Made by a program: the position numbers and the translations under genes. From IMG/VR virus record IMGVR_UViG_3300034101_006325, positions 62,001 to 126,000 of that record: DNA of 64,000 nt. The stretch is one strand, 5' to 3'. Source of the DNA: a virus. The notes beneath the pieces were generated by a model. The model was not told the origin of the DNA. It did no database searches and saw only the letters and a program-made list of their open reading frames with translations. This document shows, in pieces, positions 6,321 through 15,762 of this stretch (positions are counted from its first letter, which is position 1; each line of letters opens with the position of its first letter).

Positions 6321-9300
6321 CTAACCTCCTGTACGATTAAAAATTTCTTCTCTTTGGGCGTCAGTTACTGCGCCGGGACTATTTGTCCCTGAGGTGCCCG
6401 CTGCTTCAGTAGGAGTAGTAGTAGAAGAAAAAGGAGAAAACGCAGATTTCACCAGAGACGCTCCTGCTCCGGCGAACGTCTGCGGGCCCGGGGAAGACGT
6501 CGTTGCTTTTTCTATCTGTCTCTCGAGGTCGTTCATGTAGGAGATGACGCGTGCGTAGCCGTCGATGGGAGTGAACGTGAGAGACGTGTCGAACTTTCCA
6601 AGGGAGATGTTGTGGGTGACCTGTATGACGGAGTACACGTTGTCGATCGAGGTGCCCGTGTCGAAGTCGACGAGGTATTCCTGGTAAGGCTCTATCAACG
6701 GGCAACCCTTCACGTTCATGGACAGCTGGGCTGGAAGCACGCGGATCGGCAGGTTGTATTCCTCCATCTGCAGACCGTTGGGCGCAAGAGTGCTTCTCGT
6801 CTTGAAGCTTCCTGCCTGCATGTGGGCGGTCGACAGCAAACTGTCGGTCTTCGACGCGAGCTGGACGTTGTAGATCAACGATCCGTTGGTGTTGATGTGG
6901 AGGCGACCTGTCCTCGGCTCGACGAACTTTTCGAGGACCTTCAGGCCACCGTACTTTTCAAAAGTTTCGGTCTGTAGGTTTCCTCCCGAGGCTGTAAATC
7001 CAAGCGCCACCTTGTCCTTGCCCTTTTCTTCGACGGTCGTATAGGCGGGCGGCTTGCGCTGCATGATGACCTCGTTTGTCTTGCCACCTTTCACACCCTT
7101 CGTGACAGTAACCGTCTTTGGCTCGAGCGTCGCATTGGAATCGAGAAGACCGCTGGGCGTCAACTTGGCATGCTGCGCAGATGCCGCTGTGTCGTAGATG
7201 TCGATCCGCATGACAATCGATTTGCCTTTATAATTTGTCTTGATTTCGCTGTTCGTAAGATTCAAGCGAAACTTTTCAGATAAATTTTCGACGATTGGGT
7301 CGCCCTCGGGCATTGTATCAACACGCATCGCAATCCCGGGGATCTTCAGGTTGCCCCACTTGGTGAACCAATCTCCAATCGCGTTCGCGAACTTCCAGCG
7401 CTTGGCATCGGCGGTCTCCGCAGCAGCAGCGGCCGCGCCGGCCGCGGCCCGTGACTTGGCGTCCTCGGCCTTCTTCTTCTTGGAATTCTTTTCGTACCAT
7501 TCAGCGCTCGGTAGAGAGAAAGCCACATTCGTCGTCGAGGCGGGAGGCGGATTCGGAGGCGGTGGCTGGCCTTTTGAATCGGGAGTATCTGCAGGCTGTG
7601 TTGGGTCTTTTAGAAGGTCTATCAGGATGCCCTGTTCCGTCTCATTTAATTTATTAAATTCTGTCAACTGATCTTTCGAAGGTTGAGTCGAGGGAGAAAC
7701 GAAAGCGAATGCCTTGTACATTGTCACTGAGCTCTCGACCTGGGAATAAGCATAAGTACTAGTTTTGGTCAGCTTTGCCCGAGCGTCTTGCCTCGCATTG
7801 TTTTCTTCTTGTTGTTTTTTTGCATCAGCAGCACCTGCAGCAGCTTGCTGCGTGGCGAGGAAGTCTTTGCGCATCATGGTGCGAACTTTCGTTCCTATGA
7901 ATATCAAGTCAGCGTCACGATCGGCTTGGGGCCGAGTCGTATCGAAGACTTTGTCTTCGCCTCCGCGGGCGTCGAGGGCATCGTTGTAAGCATCATTATA
8001 TTTTAATTCTGTAAAAATGGGTGAAGGCTGCGGCGCGCCTTTTTCGTCGTTTACCTTAAACTCAACGGAAATTGTGTCTTTGCCTTGCAGCACTGAATTA
8101 AAAAGCTTCTTAAGACTCTGGTTTTTAGGGTCGTTATCGTCTAGTTTGTTGTTTACGTGAAAATTAACAATAGATTCGGCTTGAACTCTGGAATTTTTGG
8201 GATCTGGCTTTGTTTCTAAATACCTCTGTAATTTGGCTATTTTGTCGGCTTTGGGGTCGTCGAACACGAGCGGCGGGCCGCCAAACAAAGACGAGTAATC
8301 TGCGTTGATTAATTTCCACATTGCAGGGTTATAACTTGTAGCTAAAAGTATTCCACCAGACTTTGTCAAATAATGTTTGATGTACATCTGTACTGCTTCG
8401 TCTTTTTTAAGTGGAGACTCGGCCCACATCTGCAGTTCAGCGTTCAGCCCCTGCGGCTGTGGGCCGCCGCCGCCTCCACCCCCGCCGCCGCCTTGGGGCT
8501 TGACCTGTTCGTCTGGGCGCTGGGTGAGCTGGGGTCGGACGGGGGAGTAGGGGAGGTAGTATTCCGACATGGCGTAGCCGGGGGATCTGCGGTCGGCGAA
8601 CTGGGTCTCGGCGACGAAGGACATGAATTCCTCGAGGGTCATCGCCTCGCCGCCTCGCTTCGCGACGAAGTCGGCGAACTGTCCGAGGAACATGTCCATG
8701 TCGATCGGGAACTCAGAGATGTTGATGCCGCTCATCGGGCCGCAGGACTCGTTCATCTGGAAGAAGTTGATCTTGACGCTGTCGATGTCCTCGTCCTTGG
8801 CGATCCTGAGGATGGCGGGCAGGGCGAAGACGCTGAACACCTTGCCGAATGAAACGACGCGGCGTCGGTCGCCCTTCCGCTTGTCTGCTTCGATCTTCGC
8901 GTCGAGGGCCTTTTGCTCCTCTGCGGAAAGCTGGGCGATCGGAGGCTGCTCCCAGTAGTATTTGTCGTCGGAACGCATGGCCTGCGAGCTTTGAACCTTG
9001 TCGATCGCCTTGATTAGATCGGGATGGAAGCCGTTGAAGTTGACGAGCTCGTTCTTGAGCGCCTCATTTTTGTTGGCCGTGGGCAAAAAAGGATCAGGAG
9101 AATTTGCATCGAGGCACTTCTCAAATTTGCTGTAGGCGAAAGATTTCCCTTCAAGCCTGGCTTCAGTCCTCAGCGACTGACTTGACGCGAAGTATTTTTC
9201 GACGTCATCTAGGAGATCTATCGCAGCAAGCCTCTCCTCTTGGTTGGCTCGTTGATCGATGAATTCTCTTGCCTTTTTAAGCAGCAATTCTCTCTCTTTT

Positions 9301-10988
9301 TTCGGAATGCTGCTCTTGAGGCTTGAACTGTCGCCCTGCAGAGGCTCATCGAGTATTTGAAATATCCTGATGTCTCCCTCGAATCCTTCGGGCTTGTTGC
9401 CAAAGGCCGGCCTATTTTGCTTAATTTTATCCAGCAATTCTTGAAGCCGACGGGAGGCGGCGGCAACCCTAGGAGAGTCTGAATCGTTCATGGTGTCCAT
9501 CTTGATCGAAGCCATTCCTTTTGACACGAGTTCGACCTTTATTAGGACTTGCCCCACGGCATCGAATGAAAAGGAGGAGTTCATCACGGTGAAGTCTCGC
9601 TGAACCATCATCGTTTGATTGATGAAGTCGTAGTAGTGATTGGAACGATTTGACACGCCACCAATTCGGTCATCTGCTTGGTTAGGAGCGACCCAACCGT
9701 ACGTGAGCCTCACGAACATCCTCTTGGTGCCGGAGTGACCACGCAGGAATTCTGCGAATTCCCCTATCCTGTTCTTATCGTGTAATTTGATGTCGAGTGT
9801 TGCTGTCGTGTGAATAGTGGCGCCTGCTCCTGCATTTTTGAAGGTTATGGCTGCAGCGACTATCGAAGCAGGCGGCAAAAATGGTTTTGAATCTATGAGT
9901 TTTGAAGCACCGTTCGCCTGCAGAGTGTCCATATTGATGAGAGTCTGAGGAGAGGTGAAAAATTCCATGCCTGTCGTGTACAAGGCACCAGGCGATTCAG
10001 GTCCATAAAATTTGGGGGTATTTGAGGTGCCCGAAGACGCAGCAGGCGCAGGTGATCCTGTGCCCGGGGATGCGGGCGATGTTGACACAGCTGCAGATTT
10101 TTTTGCACCAGGTGCTGAAGCTGTCGTGGCAGGTGCGGTGGTCACGGGATCATCAACTTTGTTGAGTGCCCTTGTGTCGCTAAAATTTTTGCTCGTTTGA
10201 GTCAGAGATGCATCTGCAGGATGCAAACTTTTTCTGTCGACCTCGATCGATCCTTGCAAGAACCTGAGGAGCGAAGGAGTGCCGAGGAACCTTCTGTATT
10301 TTTCATCGGAAGCATTCCTGTCGTCGCCCGTGATGAACTCATCGTCGAGCTGCGGCATGATGAACTCCACGTTAAAATGCGGCATCATGTTGCTGGCGAC
10401 GAGAGGCGGCAAATGATTGACAAAGGTCTCGACCGGGACAACATGTCTGGCCGACAGTGATATCAGTGGAGACCTAATGATGGTCATTATGAACTCTCTT
10501 GCCGGGGCTTGATCTCGCGGGGCGCACACCGAGGCATAAAAATTATCAATGGAGACGGCAGCAGGCGGAGGAGAACCGGAAGGCTTGCCAGGCTTGCCAG
10601 GGGCAGGTGGAGCTACGGGGGCAACTTTTGCGCTTGCAGCTGCAGGAGACCAATAGCTCTTACCCGGTGTTGTCCCTTTTTGCTTGTATGATGGTGTATA
10701 ATCTGATTCAAGACCGTCCTGTGCTTGATAGACTGCGCTGATAATGCCTGTTGCAACTACGTCGTTGTTGATACCACCGGGCATGACCCCGTTGAGATCC
10801 CCCGCTGTGTAAACATGCTTAGATTCAGTCTCAAGATCATAGTCAAGAACAAATGCTGACATTGACTTGAGATTATCGTCATCAATTATGCCTCGACCAA
10901 GTCCGGGCCTTATTCTTCCAATTTGGTCTCGGGGGCCGATAAAATTATAAAATCGATCCAGCTCGCTGAAATCACTTGGGTCACTCAT
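6321..10988 (-). CDS. Giant baseplate/hub-type virion protein (1555 aa)
   Basis: The C-terminal ~250 residues look like a contractile-tail hub domain: a long beta-rich stretch with VNVKGCP-like barrel strands, then NVYSVIQVTHNISLGKFDTS and SLTFTPIDGYARVI, a pattern common in gpD/gp27-type hub proteins. The rest is mosaic: low-complexity Pro/Ala/Ser linkers near the N-terminus, a run of about ten glycines near residue 830, and an Ala-rich helix near 1180-1195. Between them lie folded domains I cannot name. It starts 1 nt after the LysM-like gene and sits downstream of the tape measure, as expected for baseplate genes. Baseplate role is likely; the exact T4 counterpart is not determinable by eye. 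Confidence 0.65.
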   Translation of the reverse strand: MSDPSDFSELDRFYNFIGPRDQIGRIRPGLGRGIIDDDNLKSMSAFVLDYDLETESKHVYTAGDLNGVMPGGINNDVVATGIISAVYQAQDGLESDYTPSYKQKGTTPGKSYWSPAAASAKVAPVAPPAPGKPGKPSGSPPPAAVSIDNFYASVCAPRDQAPAREFIMTIIRSPLISLSARHVVPVETFVNHLPPLVASNMMPHFNVEFIMPQLDDEFITGDDRNASDEKYRRFLGTPSLLRFLQGSIEVDRKSLHPADASLTQTSKNFSDTRALNKVDDPVTTAPATTASAPGAKKSAAVSTSPASPGTGSPAPAASSGTSNTPKFYGPESPGALYTTGMEFFTSPQTLINMDTLQANGASKLIDSKPFLPPASIVAAAITFKNAGAGATIHTTATLDIKLHDKNRIGEFAEFLRGHSGTKRMFVRLTYGWVAPNQADDRIGGVSNRSNHYYDFINQTMMVQRDFTVMNSSFSFDAVGQVLIKVELVSKGMASIKMDTMNDSDSPRVAAASRRLQELLDKIKQNRPAFGNKPEGFEGDIRIFQILDEPLQGDSSSLKSSIPKKERELLLKKAREFIDQRANQEERLAAIDLLDDVEKYFASSQSLRTEARLEGKSFAYSKFEKCLDANSPDPFLPTANKNEALKNELVNFNGFHPDLIKAIDKVQSSQAMRSDDKYYWEQPPIAQLSAEEQKALDAKIEADKRKGDRRRVVSFGKVFSVFALPAILRIAKDEDIDSVKINFFQMNESCGPMSGINISEFPIDMDMFLGQFADFVAKRGGEAMTLEEFMSFVAETQFADRRSPGYAMSEYYLPYSPVRPQLTQRPDEQVKPQGGGGGGGGGGPQPQGLNAELQMWAESPLKKDEAVQMYIKHYLTKSGGILLATSYNPAMWKLINADYSSLFGGPPLVFDDPKADKIAKLQRYLETKPDPKNSRVQAESIVNFHVNNKLDDNDPKNQSLKKLFNSVLQGKDTISVEFKVNDEKGAPQPSPIFTELKYNDAYNDALDARGGEDKVFDTTRPQADRDADLIFIGTKVRTMMRKDFLATQQAAAGAADAKKQQEENNARQDARAKLTKTSTYAYSQVESSVTMYKAFAFVSPSTQPSKDQLTEFNKLNETEQGILIDLLKDPTQPADTPDSKGQPPPPNPPPASTTNVAFSLPSAEWYEKNSKKKKAEDAKSRAAAGAAAAAAETADAKRWKFANAIGDWFTKWGNLKIPGIAMRVDTMPEGDPIVENLSEKFRLNLTNSEIKTNYKGKSIVMRIDIYDTAASAQHAKLTPSGLLDSNATLEPKTVTVTKGVKGGKTNEVIMQRKPPAYTTVEEKGKDKVALGFTASGGNLQTETFEKYGGLKVLEKFVEPRTGRLHINTNGSLIYNVQLASKTDSLLSTAHMQAGSFKTRSTLAPNGLQMEEYNLPIRVLPAQLSMNVKGCPLIEPYQEYLVDFDTGTSIDNVYSVIQVTHNISLGKFDTSLTFTPIDGYARVISYMNDLERQIEKATTSSPGPQTFAGAGASLVKSAFSPFSSTTTPTEAAGTSGTNSPGAVTDAQREEIFNRTGG

Positions 10989-10989
10989 T

Positions 10990-11289
10990 TTAACCTACCA
11001 ACGATCTGACGTCCTCGAGGCTCGGGACGTTAATTAGAGTGTTGGGTGGAACCTGAAGTCCCCAGCCGATGCCGCTCGCAGCTGCGAGGACCCACCATAG
11101 GCTGGCGTCACCATATAGGACTCCTGCGAGTGTGTCGAGTCGATCGAGCTCGGTGGTCACGATTGTTCGCTGAATCCTCAGATTTCCATTCCGAAGAGCA
11201 TTCCTCAGATAAAAAACCGCGCCAGGAGAAGCCAATCCTTTCCTGTCGTCGGCAAAATTATCCCTCTTGTACCTGCTAAAAGATGCCAT
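10990..11289 (-). CDS. LysM-like baseplate protein (T4 gp53-type)
   Basis: This 99-aa protein ends in a LysM-type fold signature: LDRLDTLAGVLYGDASLWWV, an LAAASGI segment, and VPPNTLINVP. Small LysM-like proteins with the YGD..LWWVLA pattern occur in baseplates of contractile tails; T4 gp53 is the wedge example. The N-terminus (FSRYKRDNFADDRKG) is basic. It is sandwiched between two giant baseplate genes with gaps of 1 and 14 bp. The fold is confident; the gp53 equivalence is by analogy. Confidence 0.75.
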   Translation of the reverse strand: MASFSRYKRDNFADDRKGLASPGAVFYLRNALRNGNLRIQRTIVTTELDRLDTLAGVLYGDASLWWVLAAASGIGWGLQVPPNTLINVPSLEDVRSLVG

Positions 11290-11303
11290 TTTAATTACAA
11301 TGT

Positions 11304-14300
11304 TTATAGATGATCATCAGGATTATAACCTGGAATTTCTCTATCCAAGTCTTTTCCTATTACTAACTTAGCACCGAAGCCCCCTAGTCCTGCTATGGGC
11401 TGGTCGCCAACTGAGGCTACTTCACGAGAATATCTATTTGTGCTACTTACTTCTTCTACATGTGACCCAACTTTTTTACTAGGCGGCGGCAATACAGGTC
11501 CTCTTGGAACTCTTGCGTCGACTCCGACAGGATATACTGGTGCTCTATTATGACCCATGCTGTCGAGACCTGGTGTGATATCGTGGATTGGGCTGAAATT
11601 GATGGAGACCTTGCACATTTTAGGTGCCTTTCGATTGGTGTCAGTATCCCATGTCGTGCCGCTCAACCAATCAAAATTGATGGAATCTATAAAACCTGCA
11701 AGACCTTTGCCGCTCATCGTTTTGAAGGATCTAACTATTGCATTGGTTTTGTTTTCTTCTGAAGAAGTTTCAGAAGCAAGGAAATTATTCATTTCATCGT
11801 AATACATTTTTGCTTTGTTGTAGTGAGCAAGGCTTTGTTTTTTAGCAAATTCTGCAGTTAATAATCTTTCAGAGATTACTTCAAGCGAATTTATCAGATC
11901 TTCTTTTTTAAATTTTAATCTAAAATCAAAATTAGAGTATTTGTTTCGATTAGAATTTAGTATTAATTCTGTTAACTGTTGTTCGACAGCTTTATCTGTA
12001 GCCTTATCTGGAGATTTTTCATTTTTCAAAGCATCCGCTTGATATTCAATTAAAATTTTTCTTGCAAGCTTTCTTCTGGCTGCTTCGTCGGTTTCGACAT
12101 TCATGATCATTTCAGCTTCAGTGCTGTTTAATACTTTTTTTATAGCTTTGCGAATTTTTTTTAATTTTTCAACTTCATCAGTATCACTTTTTACTTGATT
12201 AAAAAGATCAATATTGCTGTCATATTTTTGATTATTTAATTTTGCATCATTAGGATCAAAGAGACCAAATATACCTGCAAGGTTGAACTTTGAATAATTG
12301 CTGGCGACGACGTTGCCAATCCTCAACCTGATCATTGGCGCACCCATTGGAGACTGTGTGAATGGTTTTTCGAATCTGTACCCGTCGTTATCAGGATTGA
12401 CGTAGGGTTTTCCCTTCCCAAATTGTGGATAGACCATCGACACCAGCTTGTTGATTTTAAGCCACATGGATTCGAAGTCATGTCTGTCGGTCGAGGCAAT
12501 TATAAAACTAAACGTCAACTTGCGTAAAGTATTTTTGTAGACCTTGACGGGCTCAATTCTGCCGATGCCTTCAGTGGACTCATAATTTGCAGAGTAATCG
12601 TCTGTCAACGTGTTGAGAAAGGCATGAAAGCCCAAGATTTCGTTCGTCCTAAGATCGTGAAAGTAAAAGGGAACATATTCTGAATCAAATTGTCTTTCAA
12701 TCTTTTCTCTCAAGGCAGTCGGAATCCTGTTCTTGCCTTCAGAGATTGCAAATTTAGTTTTTTGCAGCGGGTCGTCGGTGATAAGGCGCCCGGACATCAA
12801 TTTTTCATCAACAGCTGCCAAATTGAACTTAGACTTGGGGATCAAAAATAGGTCGGGAGTCCTATTCGTCGACCATGCCAGCTTTGTGATAGTGTCTTTG
12901 CCGGTGCCCAATCGACTCTTAACGTGAGTCGCGGCGGGATCATTATCGTACATTGCATCTATTGTGGAAATTTTCATGCCAGCGTCGAGATTTGCAACTG
13001 TAACATTCTGTAGATGCACAGTAGAAGTGGGAGATCCTTCGATGGACCCAGCACTAACCTGAGCAGTTGTTGCATCCATTACGAGTCGATCACCGAGTCG
13101 AGCGAAGAGTGCGATTGCTGCAATAAGCCTGGAGTTTCTAATCGTCTCGATGATTTCCACGAGCTGCACGATTGAGCTGATGATGCCGCCCGTTGCGGCT
13201 GCAGCGCCTGCCGAAGGTGCCTTTGTCACGGCACCTGCAATAATTTCGCCGAGCTCCTGGAAAGCCATCGTAATTTTTACAGTCGACCTGACCACTGCTC
13301 GTGCCAATATCGCATAAAATCCTGGATTTTGCAGTGCTGGTGTCGTATTGTTTGAGTTGCCATCACTCAAGGGATTCATCTGGGCAGTCACAGACTCAGC
13401 AACTCCCGGTGTTGCTGTAGTAGGTGTTGCGAGGCCGACAATGTCCTGCGCTCCAAAGAACACTGCCGTGCCTGCGGTCACAGCCTGGGTGAAGTTGCTG
13501 ACAGTGGGTGTGATTCCAAAGAATCTAAGAATTTTCTTGCCGCCCGACTCGTCCACTCCTGGCATGAACATGCTGATAATGTCGTTGGCAGCCATTGATA
13601 TCGGCATGCCGCCCTGATACGAACCTATTCCGTGGCGTCCCTTGTAATATTTTTGATCCACCTTCGCAGGCTTTCCAAAGAACCAGTTCTGCGCTTCCTC
13701 ATCCTGTGCTGCACCTAAAAGTGCAGCTATTCCTGTGATGGCGGCGATTATCACGACGACGAGAGATGCTGACAAGGCGATCATTCCAAATGCCGTGAAG
13801 CCTGAAAACTTCTCGTAGACGCTGTTGACGACGCCCTCGAACGATGAGTTCGGATCGATGTATTGATTCTCAGGCACGGGATTTTTCGTCAAATTCTTCA
13901 GGAGTTCACCGACGTCAAGATCCGTTATCGAACGGGGTATTCCTAGCTGACCAATTCCCGGGAGAAGAGTCCCTGCCTCTGCTGTGGCCGTTGGATCAGC
14001 ACTGCCGCCGTCGACCATGCCTGACAGGTCGCCAGTTGCTCGAAGTTGCAGGAGAGTGCCGAGCTGTGCAAGTCGATCAAAATTAAATGTTCGAGGCGTC
14101 TCAGAATCTGTTCCTGGCGACACGCCAAATTTTAGCCTGTCGGGGGCGACGAAAGTGTCGTAGGGTACGCCTGTGGGTGAAGGTCTATCGAGTCCGGCTG
14201 CTAGTCCCTGGGCAAGGAGGCCAGTCGTTGCAGTATTGCCTCTCAGACCCTGAGAAGTAATGATTGATACTGCTGCCCTGATTGCTTCTGGGTCTTGCAG

Positions 14301-15500
14301 GTTATTTGCATTAAATCGATTCTTCTTCAACACAGCTGATGTGTACTTGTCTACAACATTGTCAGTTCTCTTAACGGTTTTAATGAACTCTTCGCTTTGA
14401 GGAGCTCTAACGGCGACGTTGGGAAGAAGGGTGTGACCGTCCGGTCCTGCGTTGGAAGATTTGCCGCGTCTAATTGCAGAATTTAACTGAACTTCTTTGG
14501 CGACATCAGAGTAGGATGAAGGCAAAACAAATCCAGGCGCAAATTTATAGCTCTGCAGGGTATTTGGGTCCTCAAAGCCCGCCACAAATACCTCTGAACT
14601 CTGATCGTTAGTTGGAGAACGCGGATAGCCTTTTTCATCAACTATGCTGACATCCTTGAACAGAGGATCTGTTTCTCCCTCTATATTTTGATTTGCCGTA
14701 AGCCCTGGATTATACCTGTTGGGTATCGATCCGGGGACGTTGACCTTGCCTTCGATTTGACTCTTGGCATGCGACAGGAATGTTTCCTTCTTTAACTCCC
14801 TCGATGTGGGAGACGAGATGACTTGATCGAACGTTCCCTTGTCCTGTCCTCCAATCCTCACGGCATTTTCGTCGAGGAGTGCTGTGGAATGCAAAGAGTC
14901 TGTGCCGAAAAATTGACCCTTCTCAGCCACAGCCGGATCGTCAAACTTGTTCGTCACGTCGTTGTACAAATTTTTGCTCAACGCCTTGTCTGTATAGCTC
15001 TTGACAGGCTCGTTCAAGCCGATTGCATTCTTTATATAAGGACCGCCTGCTGTGCCGGGGGTCGCTGCATTTGGCAGGAGAGTGTTGCCGTCGTCTCCTT
15101 GACCGCTAGCTATACCTCTTTTGATGCCAGGAGGAGCAGGAGCGCCTATATTCAACTTCTTGAAGAATTTTTCATTGGATGTCTCGCCGAGGGGCATCGG
15201 AGTGCCGTCGGGAGCCGAGAGAGAAATGTTGCTGATGGAAGTCGTCTCACCAGTGCCGACAGGATACACGTTGGGATGGGTCGAGGAGCCGACCTGCGCC
15301 AGCGTAGACTTGCTTAAATACCTTGCGAAAGTCTCCTTGGTGGGCTTTGTGATGTCCTTGACCGAGTTGTCGACATTGATGTTGCCAGGAGACCACGGTC
15401 CTTGGCTGCCGCCCTGAGAATCGGGCAGGCCAACGTCCATAGAATAGACCTTTCCATCGATTTCTATTCCGCCTGTGCCCGTGTCGTTGCTGTTGGCCAT
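11304..15500 (-). CDS. Giant baseplate-associated virion protein with hydrophobic segment (1398 aa)
   Basis: The N-terminal ~550 residues are low in hydrophobics and rich in Gly/Pro/Asn/Ser and look extended. Around residues 565-595 is a strongly hydrophobic stretch (MIALSASLVVVIIAAITGIA) followed by more apolar helices to about 850. A folded domain near residues 900-1080 contains VPFYFHDLRTNEILGFHAFL and a segment with LRKLTFSFIIASTDRHDFE, a pattern I associate with large structural proteins of marine myoviruses. The C-terminal third is charged and helical and ends in a Gly-rich tail. Position between tape measure and baseplate hub genes supports a baseplate role. Membrane contact during injection is an inference. 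Confidence 0.6.
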   Translation of the reverse strand: MANSNDTGTGGIEIDGKVYSMDVGLPDSQGGSQGPWSPGNINVDNSVKDITKPTKETFARYLSKSTLAQVGSSTHPNVYPVGTGETTSISNISLSAPDGTPMPLGETSNEKFFKKLNIGAPAPPGIKRGIASGQGDDGNTLLPNAATPGTAGGPYIKNAIGLNEPVKSYTDKALSKNLYNDVTNKFDDPAVAEKGQFFGTDSLHSTALLDENAVRIGGQDKGTFDQVISSPTSRELKKETFLSHAKSQIEGKVNVPGSIPNRYNPGLTANQNIEGETDPLFKDVSIVDEKGYPRSPTNDQSSEVFVAGFEDPNTLQSYKFAPGFVLPSSYSDVAKEVQLNSAIRRGKSSNAGPDGHTLLPNVAVRAPQSEEFIKTVKRTDNVVDKYTSAVLKKNRFNANNLQDPEAIRAAVSIITSQGLRGNTATTGLLAQGLAAGLDRPSPTGVPYDTFVAPDRLKFGVSPGTDSETPRTFNFDRLAQLGTLLQLRATGDLSGMVDGGSADPTATAEAGTLLPGIGQLGIPRSITDLDVGELLKNLTKNPVPENQYIDPNSSFEGVVNSVYEKFSGFTAFGMIALSASLVVVIIAAITGIAALLGAAQDEEAQNWFFGKPAKVDQKYYKGRHGIGSYQGGMPISMAANDIISMFMPGVDESGGKKILRFFGITPTVSNFTQAVTAGTAVFFGAQDIVGLATPTTATPGVAESVTAQMNPLSDGNSNNTTPALQNPGFYAILARAVVRSTVKITMAFQELGEIIAGAVTKAPSAGAAAATGGIISSIVQLVEIIETIRNSRLIAAIALFARLGDRLVMDATTAQVSAGSIEGSPTSTVHLQNVTVANLDAGMKISTIDAMYDNDPAATHVKSRLGTGKDTITKLAWSTNRTPDLFLIPKSKFNLAAVDEKLMSGRLITDDPLQKTKFAISEGKNRIPTALREKIERQFDSEYVPFYFHDLRTNEILGFHAFLNTLTDDYSANYESTEGIGRIEPVKVYKNTLRKLTFSFIIASTDRHDFESMWLKINKLVSMVYPQFGKGKPYVNPDNDGYRFEKPFTQSPMGAPMIRLRIGNVVASNYSKFNLAGIFGLFDPNDAKLNNQKYDSNIDLFNQVKSDTDEVEKLKKIRKAIKKVLNSTEAEMIMNVETDEAARRKLARKILIEYQADALKNEKSPDKATDKAVEQQLTELILNSNRNKYSNFDFRLKFKKEDLINSLEVISERLLTAEFAKKQSLAHYNKAKMYYDEMNNFLASETSSEENKTNAIVRSFKTMSGKGLAGFIDSINFDWLSGTTWDTDTNRKAPKMCKVSINFSPIHDITPGLDSMGHNRAPVYPVGVDARVPRGPVLPPPSKKVGSHVEEVSSTNRYSREVASVGDQPIAGLGGFGAKLVIGKDLDREIPGYNPDDHL

Positions 15501-15516
15501 GTTGATTTAAACTTCT

Positions 15517-15741
15517 CTATTTAGATATCTTTTTATCCAAAAGTTCGGCCACCTTTTCTGGATTTTCTTGCACTATTTTCTGGGCGTTGAAAAAACCTTG
15601 CACCAACGTCATATAAAACTCTTCCGTAAAAGTTTTTATCTTCTTCCTCTCGCCTTCGTCCTTGACCTTGGACAATATGGCGCCGTACGCATCGTTTGCA
15701 GCCAGATATTTTTCGAATTTTTCTTTTAAGTCTTTATCCAT
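15517..15741 (-). CDS. Small helical protein between tape measure and baseplate genes (74 aa)
   Basis: This is a charged, fully helical small protein (contains LKEKFEKYLAANDAYGAI and ends VAELLDKKISK). A clear Shine-Dalgarno GGAG lies 8 nt before the ATG. No family is recognised. Its location right after the tape measure gene suggests a tail or baseplate assembly helper. Confidence 0.6.
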   Translation of the reverse strand: MDKDLKEKFEKYLAANDAYGAILSKVKDEGERKKIKTFTEEFYMTLVQGFFNAQKIVQENPEKVAELLDKKISK

Positions 15742-15762
15742 CGAATTATCTCCAATTAAACG

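Noticed and set aside
8460-8500. Run of glycine codons in the 1555-aa protein as a tandem-repeat locus or frameshift hotspot
   Set aside because: The frame continues on both sides with normal coding character; it is best explained as a flexible linker.
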